Below are positions 5,548 through 12,439 of a DNA stretch of 12,504 nt, in pieces (the first letter of the stretch is position 1; the number at the start of each line of letters is the position of its first letter). This DNA is from JAICTV01 sp034666045 (GTDB lineage: Bacteria; Planctomycetota; Phycisphaerae; Tepidisphaerales; Tepidisphaeraceae). The notes below the pieces were generated by a model. That model made no database searches. It worked only from the letters and a program-made list of their open reading frames with translations, and was not told the origin of the DNA. A program made the position numbers and the translations under genes. The stretch lies in contig JAXDMN010000230.1 in NCBI GenBank assembly GCA_034666045.1, forward strand, positions 1 through 12,504, in the 5' to 3' direction.

Positions 5548-8064
5548 ATGACCTTGCACGCCGCGCACCGCCCGGGCAGTTTTCGTCGGATGAACCGGTT
5601 TAACACAAACATTTTTCTCGTTTTGCTGGCAATCTGCGTGATTCCGGCGTCGGCGGTCGCGCAGGAGGTCGAACACGAGTTCAAGTACAAACCGGACGGT
5701 CAACCGCGCTCGGTTCACGTCGCCGGCGACTTCAACGGCTGGTCGCGCGACGCGACGCCGATGACGCGCGGCGGCGACAACGTCTGGGCGGCGCGGGCGA
5801 AGCTCACCGAGGGCGTTCACCTCTACAAGTTTGTCGTCGACGGCGACCGCTGGATCAACGACCCGAACGCCGACAAGTCGCTCGAGGCGGACGACGGTCA
5901 CGGCGGAAAAAACTCCGGCGTGCTCGTCGGCGCGGCGGCCGAAAAATTCCCGCCGCCGAAGCCGAACGAGATCCAGCTCGACGCGATCAAGCACGATGTG
6001 CTCTCGCCCGCCGACGTGAACGCGGTCTCGCCACGGCTGATGCTTCTGCGGGTTCGTGCGCAGGCGAACGATGTGGAGCGCGCGCGGGTGCTGTATCGCG
6101 CCAAGGGTGCGGCGGCATGGAGTCAGCCGCAGCCGATGTACAAGCTCGGCGCGAGGCACGGCTTCGATGAGTTTCGCATCCTGCTGACGCTCGACGCGGC
6201 CGGCGTGGACGACATGGTCCAGTACGTTTTCGAACTGATCGACGGCGAACGAACGCAATACATCGGCTACGGCGACGGCGGGGGCGCGTATGTGTCGCTC
6301 CAAGCCGCGCAGGATAACTGTCTTGCCGCGATCACGAAGCCGAGCTTCGAAACGCCCGACTGGGCGAAGCACGCGATCTGGTACCAGATTTTCCCCGAGC
6401 GCTTTCGCAACGGCGAGAAGTCGAACGATCCGGGCGACAAGGACTACGAGCACCTCGTGCCGTGGACGGCGAACTGGTGGAAAGCGGCGCCGGGCGAACC
6501 GGCGGGGGATGAGAATTTCTACAAGGGCCAAGGCAACGTCTGGAAACGCCGCTACGGCGGCGACGTGCAGGGGCTCATCGAAGCGCTGCCGTACCTCCGC
6601 AAACTCGGCGTCAATGCGATCTATCTGAACCCGGTCTTCGAAGCCGATTCGATGCACAAATACGATGCGAGCGACTATCGCCACATCGACGACAATTTTG
6701 GTTTCAAAGGCGACATCGCGCAGCTCAAGGGCGAAACGGACGATCCGAAAACGTGGCAATGGACGAAGTCCGACAAACTCTTCCTCGAGTTCGTCGACAA
6801 GGCGCACGCAATGGGTTTCCGCGTCATCCTCGACGGCGTCTTCAACCACGTCGGCAAATCGCATCCGTTTTTCCAGGACGTTTTGAAAAATGGCAAGCAG
6901 AGCAAATACGCCGACTGGTTTGAGATCACCGACTGGGAATCAAACCCGATCAAGTACAAGGCGTGGGATCAGGAGAACGGCCACCTGCCGGTCTTCAAGA
7001 AGGATCCTCAGCGTGGCTTGGCGCCGGGGCCGTACGCGCACGTCATGGCAATCACGAAGCGCTGGCTCGCACCCGACGGCGATCCGAAGCGCGGCGTCGA
7101 CGGCTGGCGGCTCGATGTGCCGGGCGATATTCCGCATCCGTTCTGGGTCGAGTGGCGCAAGACCGTCAAAGGCGCGAAGGCGGACGCCTACACCACCGGC
7201 GAAATCTGGACTTGGGCGCAGCCGTGGCTCAAGGGCGACGAGTTCGACGCGGTGATGAACTATCGCTGGGCGGACGCGGCGCAGCAGTTCTTCGTGAATC
7301 AGCAGAAAGCGATCAAGCCGAGCGAATTCAACGATCGCCTGACCGCGATCGCGTACACGTATCCGTTCCAGGTCTCGCTTTGTCTTCAGAATCTGTTCGA
7401 CAGCCACGACACCGACCGTTTTGCTTCGATGTTCGTGAATCCGGATCTCGCCTACGACGCGCAGAATCGCATCCAGGACAACGGCCCGCAGTACAAGCGC
7501 GACAAGCCGACGCCGGAGATGTATCGCCGGATGCTCCAGGCGGTCGCCGTGCAGCACGCGATGGTCGGGGCGCCGATGACGTACTACGGCGCGGAGACCG
7601 GCATGTGGGGCCCGGACGATCCGAGCAATCGCATGCCGATGGTCTGGCCGGAGATGAAGTTCGAAGACCCGCAGGTCAAATTCGATCCCGACGTGTTCGC
7701 GTTCTATCAGCGCGCGATCGCGATGCGCAAACAGTTGCCGTCGCTTCGCCTCGGCTTCTTCCGCGGCGTGCTTTCGCAGGACGATCGCGGGGTGTACGTC
7801 TTCGCCCGCGAGCTGGGGGACGAGGTTGCGTACGTCGTCGTGAATCGCAGCAACGCCGAGCGAAAGATCGACGTGCCGGCGGCGGGGTTGGATGGCAAGA
7901 AGCTGGTGAACTGGCTCGATCCGGATCACGCCGCGCTGCGGCAGGGTGATGGCGGGCGGCCGCAGTTGTCGGTGAAGCCGGATGCAAAATTCGTCCCCGT
8001 GACCGAGGGGACTTTCGTCATTACATTGAAGCCGTATTCGACGGCGGTGCTGACGAAACAATAA
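5548..8064 (+). CDS. Secreted neopullulanase/cyclomaltodextrinase-type GH13 enzyme
   Basis: The protein has 838 residues. GAGGGA (5535-5540) lies seven bases before the ATG at 5548; a second ATG at 5590 begins MNRFNTN and would give a shorter, neater signal peptide, but its Shine-Dalgarno is poor. The signal peptide is probably cut after AVA near residue 38. An AMPK/CBM48-like E-set domain (about 42-127, HVAGDFNGW) and a CBM34-like domain (about 148-252) precede the GH13 barrel, which starts near YQIFPERF (279). Catalytic regions: LDGVFNH (D429, N433, H434), GWRLDVP (nucleophile D523), TGEIW (acid E552) and DSHDTDR (H620, D621). The family cleaves cyclodextrins, pullulan or malto-oligosaccharides. 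It would act outside the cytoplasm and feed the downstream transporter. Two N-terminal carbohydrate-type modules plus a signal make it longer than the usual cytoplasmic enzymes of about 590 residues. GH13 is certain; exact specificity is inferred. Confidence 0.95.
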   Translation: MTLHAAHRPGSFRRMNRFNTNIFLVLLAICVIPASAVAQEVEHEFKYKPDGQPRSVHVAGDFNGWSRDATPMTRGGDNVWAARAKLTEGVHLYKFVVDGDRWINDPNADKSLEADDGHGGKNSGVLVGAAAEKFPPPKPNEIQLDAIKHDVLSPADVNAVSPRLMLLRVRAQANDVERARVLYRAKGAAAWSQPQPMYKLGARHGFDEFRILLTLDAAGVDDMVQYVFELIDGERTQYIGYGDGGGAYVSLQAAQDNCLAAITKPSFETPDWAKHAIWYQIFPERFRNGEKSNDPGDKDYEHLVPWTANWWKAAPGEPAGDENFYKGQGNVWKRRYGGDVQGLIEALPYLRKLGVNAIYLNPVFEADSMHKYDASDYRHIDDNFGFKGDIAQLKGETDDPKTWQWTKSDKLFLEFVDKAHAMGFRVILDGVFNHVGKSHPFFQDVLKNGKQSKYADWFEITDWESNPIKYKAWDQENGHLPVFKKDPQRGLAPGPYAHVMAITKRWLAPDGDPKRGVDGWRLDVPGDIPHPFWVEWRKTVKGAKADAYTTGEIWTWAQPWLKGDEFDAVMNYRWADAAQQFFVNQQKAIKPSEFNDRLTAIAYTYPFQVSLCLQNLFDSHDTDRFASMFVNPDLAYDAQNRIQDNGPQYKRDKPTPEMYRRMLQAVAVQHAMVGAPMTYYGAETGMWGPDDPSNRMPMVWPEMKFEDPQVKFDPDVFAFYQRAIAMRKQLPSLRLGFFRGVLSQDDRGVYVFARELGDEVAYVVVNRSNAERKIDVPAAGLDGKKLVNWLDPDHAALRQGDGGRPQLSVKPDAKFVPVTEGTFVITLKPYSTAVLTKQ

Positions 8065-8068
8065 TCTC

Positions 8069-8112
8069 ACTCCCTCTTCCCGGTACTCCGGGGAGAGGGC
8101 AGGGGAGAGGGG
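8069..8112 (-). repeat. Palindromic GGGGAGAGGG repeat, copy A (inverted)
   Basis: It begins five bases after the neopullulanase stop. It has the same unit as copies B and C but in reverse orientation: a CCCTCTTCCC/GGGGAGAGGG hairpin with a GTACT-containing loop, plus an extra GGGGAGAGGGG arm. It could act as a transcript-end hairpin, but no T run follows. About 85 unassigned bases separate it from copy B, in which no gene or motif was recognised. Confidence 0.8.
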
Positions 8113-8197
8113 TTATGTGCGCGTGGAGTTGAGAGGCGTTCGATTTGCAGACTCGCGCAGGTCGGCGAATCGACCGATGGCTCGACGCGGAGCGCGG

Positions 8198-8246
8198 CTC
8201 GCCCCTCTCCCCAACCCTCTCCCCGGAGTACCCGGGGAGAGGGAGT
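8198..8246 (+). repeat. Palindromic GGGGAGAGGG repeat, copy B
   Basis: This 49-base unit begins CTCGCCCCTCTCCCC, continues with CCCTCTCCCC, a GGAGTACC loop and GGGGAGAGGG, and ends AGT. It is nearly identical to copy C and in the same orientation, so B and C form direct repeats around the DUF559 gene. It forms an inverted pair with copy A. Confidence 0.85.
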
Positions 8247-8291
8247 TTGCCCCGCGGCGGCGCGACGTCTAAAAGTGGCCGGTCTTCCAGT

Positions 8292-8306
8292 ACTCCAGAG
8301 AGGAGT
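8292..8306 (+). promoter_or_regulatory. Small hairpin over the DUF559 Shine-Dalgarno
   Basis: ACTCC (8292-8296) and GGAGT (8302-8306) can pair around AGAGA. This would hide the GAGGAG used to start the DUF559 protein. The stem is only five base pairs, so a regulatory effect is speculative. Confidence 0.25.
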
Positions 8307-8313
8307 GAGCGGC

Positions 8314-8739
8314 GTGCCAACACACAGAACCGGCAGCAAGGAGATCTTCCGTCAAACCCTCGTCGGCCGCGCGCGGGAGATGCGCCAGCACCTGACGGCA
8401 GCGGAGCTGAAGCTCTGGGACAAGCTGCGGGGCGATCAACTGCTTGGTCTGCGCTTCCGCCGGCAGCATCGGGTCGGTTCTTACATCGCGGACTTCTTCT
8501 GTCACGCAGCGAGGTTGGTAGTCGAAGTCGACGGCGACTCGCACGCTGAGCGGCAGGGGTACGACGAGAAGCGGACGTACTGGATGTCCCAGCAGAAGGG
8601 ACTGCGCGTTGTGCGGTACACGAACGAGGACGTGATGAAGCATCTCGACGCGGTGCTCGAGAATATCGCTGACTGGTGTTCGAACGTCGCTCGCCCCTCT
8701 CCCCTGCCCTCTCCCCGCAGTACCGGGGAGAGGGAGTAA
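8314..8739 (+). CDS. DUF559-type endonuclease-like protein
   Basis: The protein has 141 residues from a GTG at 8314, chosen because GAGGAG (8300-8305) lies about eight bases upstream; an in-frame GTG at 8275 has no such site. The sequence fits the DUF559 family, small proteins of the PD-(D/E)XK/Vsr-like nuclease fold: an N-terminal helix with LTAAELKLWDKLR, then FRRQHRVGSYIADFFC and LVVEVDGDSH. The candidate metal-binding residues D60, E71 and D73 are intact. Residues 127-141 (RPSPLPSPRSTGERE) are translated from repeat copy C, so the C-terminus was built from repeat DNA. The stop is two bases before the next gene's start. It sits inside a sugar operon with no evident metabolic link, flanked by palindromic repeats, which suggests a mobile or selfish cassette. 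The family's cellular role is not established. Confidence 0.85.
   Translation: MPTHRTGSKEIFRQTLVGRAREMRQHLTAAELKLWDKLRGDQLLGLRFRRQHRVGSYIADFFCHAARLVVEVDGDSHAERQGYDEKRTYWMSQQKGLRVVRYTNEDVMKHLDAVLENIADWCSNVARPSPLPSPRSTGERE
8690..8737 (+). repeat. Palindromic GGGGAGAGGG repeat, copy C, carrying the next gene's ribosome binding site
   Basis: This 48-base unit matches copy B except for a few bases. It encodes the last residues of the DUF559 protein, and its right arm GGGGAGAGGGAG (8724-8735) ends six bases before the ATG at 8742. The repeat arm is therefore the apparent Shine-Dalgarno of the transporter fusion gene. When folded, that Shine-Dalgarno would be paired. Confidence 0.85.
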
Positions 8740-8741
8740 GC

Positions 8742-11138
8742 ATGACCCTCGCCCGCGCATCACGACTCCTCCTTGCACTTGCGGCGACGCTGATCGTCGT
8801 GTGGTCGTTCTTTGACGTGGGTCGGCGGGGGGTGGCGCGGTGGCGGTTGCGGCATGAGAAGCCGGTGACGCTGACCGTGCTGCATTGGGGGGATCAGGGG
8901 GAGGATGCGCTGGTCGCCAAGCTCATCGACCGCTACACGCGCGAGAACCCCAAGGTCCAGATCATTCGCATCAATCCGGGGAACAACGATTACCGGTACA
9001 AGCTCAAGACGATGATGGCCGCCGGCACGCCGCCGGATGTGTTTTATCTGCCGGCGGACTTGTTGCCGGACATGGCGTCGCTCAAATTGATTCGGCCGGT
9101 GGATGATCTCATCGAGAAGGACATCGCGGCGGGGAACAAGGCGACCTACGACGATTATTTTCCGATCCTGCTCGACGTGTACCGCTATGACTCGGCCACC
9201 GGACGGGTGGGCGTCGGGCCGCTCTATGGGCTGCCGAAGGATTTCACGACGACGTGCATGTACGTGAACCTCGACTTGTTCGAGCGCGCGGGCGTGAAGG
9301 TGCCGTACGACGGGTGGACGTGGGCAGAGTACGAGACGGCTTGCAGGAAAATCACCGCGCTGAGCGATCAGCCGGAGTTCGCCGGGCGGAAAATTTACGG
9401 CGGGTTTTTGCAGATCTGGCCGGACTCGCTGCGGAACGTGATCTGGACGTTCGGCGGGGATTTTTTTGGCGGGGGCGGCGGGGATTTCCGCGACGTCGTC
9501 CTCGACGAGCCGCGGGCGCAGGAAGCGCTGAACTTCATCAAGCGCGGGCGGTTGGACGACAAGTTCCTCTACAACCCGACCGGCGACATCCAGCGCGGCG
9601 GGCAGGAATATTTCACCGGCAACATCGGCTGCATCGGGCCGATCGGACGCTGGATGGTGCCGCGCTACAGTCAGATCACGTCATTTCGCTGGGACGTCGT
9701 GCCGACGCCGTACACGGAGAAGAAGAACCAGGCGTCGATGATCTATTACACCGCCTGGACGATGTCGGCGAAGGCGAAGAACCCGGAGGAGTGCTTCAAG
9801 CTGCAAAAGTTTCTGTGCGGCGGCCCGGGGGCGATCGAGCAATCGCGGCTGGGGCTGGCGATTCCGCCGCTGAAATCGGTCGCGTACTCCAAGGACTTTC
9901 TCGAGCCGCCCGGGCTGCCGAAGCTGAACTCCAAGGTGTTCCTCGACGCGATCGCGTACGCGCGCATCCAGCAGATTCCGCGGCAGCAGGAGTGGGAACA
10001 GCTCGTACGCTCGAAGATCGACAACTCGATCAAGCTCGGGCAATCGGACACGATGTCTAACGCGAAGGACATCGAACGCTTGTGGATCGCGGAGCTCGAT
10101 TCGCCGCTGCGGGTCAAGCAATGGCGGCCGTTGCGGTGGGATTTGATCCTGAGCGTGACGCTGGCGGCGCTGGCGACGCTCATTGCGCTGCTGTGGATGC
10201 GGGCGCGGCGAGAAAAGCTCGGCCCGCTCGATCGGGCGAGCGAGCGGGCGGGGTTCTCGTTCATCCTGCCGTGGCTGATCGGTTTTCTGGCGCTGACGGC
10301 CGGGCCGATGGTGGTGTCGCTGATCCTCAGCTTCACAAAGTGGAGCGCGATGACGCCGATGGCGGATGCACTGGGCGTCGGCGGGGCGAACTACAAGCAG
10401 ATGCTGTTCGCGGACGAGCGGTTCCGGCAGTCGTTGCGGGTGACGGTCTGGTTCGTCGCGCTGGCGGTGCCGCTGGGTCAGATCGCCGCGCTGGGCGTCG
10501 CCGTGCTGATGAACACGCGCGTGCGCGGGATCGCGGTCTATCGCACGATCTATTTCGTGCCGTCGCTGATCGTGACCAGCGTCGTCGGCGGCGTGCTGTG
10601 GATGCAACTGCTGAACCCTGACTACGGCCTGATCAACACGCTGCTGCGGCCCCTCGCGGCGATCTTTCATACGACGCCCCCGGACTGGCTGGGGCGTGAC
10701 GCGGCGCGGTGGGCGATCCCGGCGTTCGTCGGCATGAGCCTGTGGGGCGTCGGCGGGGCAATGATCCTTTACCTTGCGGGGTTGAAGGGGATTCCGATCT
10801 CGCTCTACGAAGCGGCGACGATCGACGGGGCGGGGCAGGTGCGGAAATTCTGGAACGTGACGCTGCCGATGTTGTCGCCGCTGATTTTTTACAACCTGGT
10901 GATGGGGATCATCGCGTCGTTCCAGGTCTTCGTGCAGGCCATGGTGATGACGCAGGGCGGGCCGGATGATCTGACGCTTTTTTACGTGCTGAATTTGTAC
11001 CGGCAGGCGTTTGAGTTCCACAACATGGGATATGCAAGCGCACTGGCGTGGGTGCTGTTTCTCATCCTGCTGGGGGTGACGATTCTCGTTTTCAAGGGGT
11101 CGAAGCGGTTGGTGTATTACGAGGGGTTGAAGACGTGA
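8742..11138 (+). CDS. Fused solute-binding protein and MalF-type ABC sugar permease
   Basis: The protein has 798 residues. The ATG at 8742 follows a strong GGGAGAGGGAG; longer starts would translate the repeat. Residues 9-25 are an N-terminal membrane anchor with no lipobox Cys. About 40-460 is a family 1 extracellular sugar-binding domain (TLTVLHWGDQGEDALVAKLI, GTPPDVFYLPADL). A membrane segment lies at about 466-487, then a short basic cytoplasmic linker, then a MalF-like permease (about 505-798) with roughly six membrane segments. The permease has the EAA loop EAATIDGAG (E690, D695, G696) that docks the ATPase. In most bacteria the binding protein and permease are separate; here the binder is tethered outside the cytoplasmic membrane by segments on both sides. 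Import of malto-oligosaccharides is inferred from neighbouring GH13 enzymes. The stop TGA overlaps a GTG (GTGA) that was probably once the start of the next gene. Confidence 0.93.
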   Translation: MTLARASRLLLALAATLIVVWSFFDVGRRGVARWRLRHEKPVTLTVLHWGDQGEDALVAKLIDRYTRENPKVQIIRINPGNNDYRYKLKTMMAAGTPPDVFYLPADLLPDMASLKLIRPVDDLIEKDIAAGNKATYDDYFPILLDVYRYDSATGRVGVGPLYGLPKDFTTTCMYVNLDLFERAGVKVPYDGWTWAEYETACRKITALSDQPEFAGRKIYGGFLQIWPDSLRNVIWTFGGDFFGGGGGDFRDVVLDEPRAQEALNFIKRGRLDDKFLYNPTGDIQRGGQEYFTGNIGCIGPIGRWMVPRYSQITSFRWDVVPTPYTEKKNQASMIYYTAWTMSAKAKNPEECFKLQKFLCGGPGAIEQSRLGLAIPPLKSVAYSKDFLEPPGLPKLNSKVFLDAIAYARIQQIPRQQEWEQLVRSKIDNSIKLGQSDTMSNAKDIERLWIAELDSPLRVKQWRPLRWDLILSVTLAALATLIALLWMRARREKLGPLDRASERAGFSFILPWLIGFLALTAGPMVVSLILSFTKWSAMTPMADALGVGGANYKQMLFADERFRQSLRVTVWFVALAVPLGQIAALGVAVLMNTRVRGIAVYRTIYFVPSLIVTSVVGGVLWMQLLNPDYGLINTLLRPLAAIFHTTPPDWLGRDAARWAIPAFVGMSLWGVGGAMILYLAGLKGIPISLYEAATIDGAGQVRKFWNVTLPMLSPLIFYNLVMGIIASFQVFVQAMVMTQGGPDDLTLFYVLNLYRQAFEFHNMGYASALAWVLFLILLGVTILVFKGSKRLVYYEGLKT

Positions 11139-11248
11139 CGACGATTGCTGCCTCCACTGTGGCTTGGGCATCTTGCCCGAGCATTTGCGGCGCAGCCGCT
11201 CTGGTGAAGAGCTCGGGCGAGACGCCCAAGCCACGGAGAGAGATGTGA
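11135..11248 (+). other. Possible 37-codon leader peptide created by the insertion
   Basis: Reading from the duplicated upstream GTG (11135) gives 37 codons (VTTIAASTVAWASCPS...), ending at TGA 11246-11248. That stop overlaps the GTG start of the permease at 11245 as GTGA, so translational coupling could have survived the insertion. It is probably an accident of the insert length, and there is no evidence that the peptide matters. Confidence 0.3.
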
Positions 11249-11253
11249 CGACG
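11135..11253. mobile_element. MITE-like hairpin insertion with 9-bp target-site duplication
   Basis: GTGACGACG occurs at 11135-11143 and again at 11245-11253, bracketing a 101-bp insert (11144-11244). Within it, arms at 11159-11182 and 11211-11234 pair over 24 bases with two mismatches, the outer 11 being GTGGCTTGGGC. The loop holds a nested perfect hairpin GCGGC-GCA-GCCGC (11187-11199). No transposase is encoded, so this would be a non-autonomous element or mobile palindrome. The arms do not reach the exact ends, which is atypical of classical MITEs. Confidence 0.7.
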
Positions 11254-12435
11254 GTTCAAGTTCCACCGACAGGAGCAACCGGCGCGGCGATTGAGCCGCA
11301 CCCGGTTGTGCCTGCGCAGGCGGACGTGGCGCGTGCGTCACAAGGGAAGCGGCCGCCGTCGCAGCAGGGCGTTTCGCGCGTTGAGCGGTTCTTCGCGTAC
11401 ACGTTGCTCATTCTCGGCTCGATCGCGTTCCTCATCCCGTTCTATTTCGTCTTCAACGCCTCGCTGAAGGGGCAGGCGGAGGTGGAGGCGGGGGATTTTT
11501 CGAGGCCGGTGATTTTGCCGCCGCGGGAGCCCGGGACGAAGCTCATCAACGATGCGGCGCCGGACGCGGTGACCAAAGCGATCGGGCCGCGGACGCTGAC
11601 GGAGTTGTACGAGCGGGTCGTGCAAGGGACGGAGCCGGGCGATCCGCCGACGCGGAGCTTTATTGCGCGGGTACAGACGGACGAGGGGCCGCGCGAGATG
11701 CGCATCGCGTCCGACGGGACGGTCATCTCCGACATCCCGTTCCGCACCGGGCCGCGGTGGGACAACTACGTGCGGGCGCTGGCGCCGGAGAAGATGAATT
11801 TTTGGCCGGCGTTGTCGAACACGGTGGTGATCACCACGTTGTCAGTGATCGGGCAGATCATCTCGTGCAGCCTGGTGGGGTTCGGCTTCGCGCGGTTTCG
11901 GTTCCGCGGGCGCGGCATTCTATTCATGGTGATGCTGTCGACGCTGATGCTGCCGGCGCAGGTGACGATGATCCCGGTGTTCGTGCTCTTTCGCAGCATG
12001 GGGATGATCGATTCGTTCTGGCCGCTGATCATCCCGCAGTGGCTGGCGTCGCCGTTCTTCGTGTTCATGTTCCGGCAGTTCTTCGCGCAGATTCCGGAGG
12101 AGCTGATCGAGGCGGCGCGGATCGACGGGGCGGGGAACTGGCGGATTTACTGGCAGCTCATGCTCCCGCTGAGCGGGCCGGTGATCGCGATCGTGGCGAT
12201 TTACACGTTCCTCGCGAGCTGGAACGATTTTTTAGGCCCGCTGATCTACCTCAATTCGCCGGAGAATCGGACGCTGGCGCTCGCGCTGAATGCGTTCAAG
12301 GGGCAGTACGGCATCAGCGACGTTCACCTTCTGATGGCGGCGAGCGTGGTCTGCATGCTGCCGTGCGTGGTGCTGTTCTTCGCGATGCAGAAGTATTTCG
12401 TGGAGAGCGTGGCGATGAGCGGGTTGAAATTGTGA
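11245..12435 (+). CDS. MalG-type ABC sugar permease with enlarged external loop
   Basis: The protein has 396 residues from the GTG at 11245, chosen for GGAGAGA just upstream and because it lies in the second copy of the target duplication; an in-frame GTG at 11164 would translate the inserted hairpin. A Pro/Ala-rich tail of about 48 residues precedes membrane segment 1 (49-70). The canonical NASLKGQAE follows, but before the canonical RWDNYVRAL (171-179) come about 75 extra residues (about 93-170). MalG proteins go almost directly from one to the other, so this is an added extracytoplasmic domain. Five further membrane segments follow, with the EAA loop EAARIDGAG (E289, D294, G295) that binds the ATPase. 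It pairs with the upstream MalF-type half to form the pore. Family call is firm; the substrate is inferred from context. Confidence 0.93.
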   Translation: MTTVQVPPTGATGAAIEPHPVVPAQADVARASQGKRPPSQQGVSRVERFFAYTLLILGSIAFLIPFYFVFNASLKGQAEVEAGDFSRPVILPPREPGTKLINDAAPDAVTKAIGPRTLTELYERVVQGTEPGDPPTRSFIARVQTDEGPREMRIASDGTVISDIPFRTGPRWDNYVRALAPEKMNFWPALSNTVVITTLSVIGQIISCSLVGFGFARFRFRGRGILFMVMLSTLMLPAQVTMIPVFVLFRSMGMIDSFWPLIIPQWLASPFFVFMFRQFFAQIPEELIEAARIDGAGNWRIYWQLMLPLSGPVIAIVAIYTFLASWNDFLGPLIYLNSPENRTLALALNAFKGQYGISDVHLLMAASVVCMLPCVVLFFAMQKYFVESVAMSGLKL

Positions 12436-12439
12436 GAGG

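Noticed and set aside
5368..6864. Minus-strand open frame of about 498 codons across the lacI end and the neopullulanase
   Set aside because: It crosses a gene boundary and an intergenic promoter, and its composition is that of an antisense shadow; similar shadows at 4126-5247 and 6940-8070 were dropped for the same reason.
8113..8197. Possible small gene or gene remnant between repeat copies A and B
   Set aside because: Neither strand gives a recognisable peptide or a start with a ribosome binding site; apparent frames run into the repeats.
8069..8737. The three GGGGAGAGGG repeats as a CRISPR array
   Set aside because: There are only three copies, one is inverted, spacings are about 85 and 440 bases, and a gene fills one gap.
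9681..11234. Minus-strand open frame of about 517 codons opposite the transporter fusion
   Set aside because: Its translation is dominated by Arg, Gln, His and Pro with no recognisable domain, and it is exactly antisense to conserved permease sequence.
11159..11234. Hairpin between the two permease genes as an intrinsic terminator
   Set aside because: No U run follows the stem; the flanking 9-bp duplication is better explained by insertion. Partial attenuation by the stem cannot be excluded.
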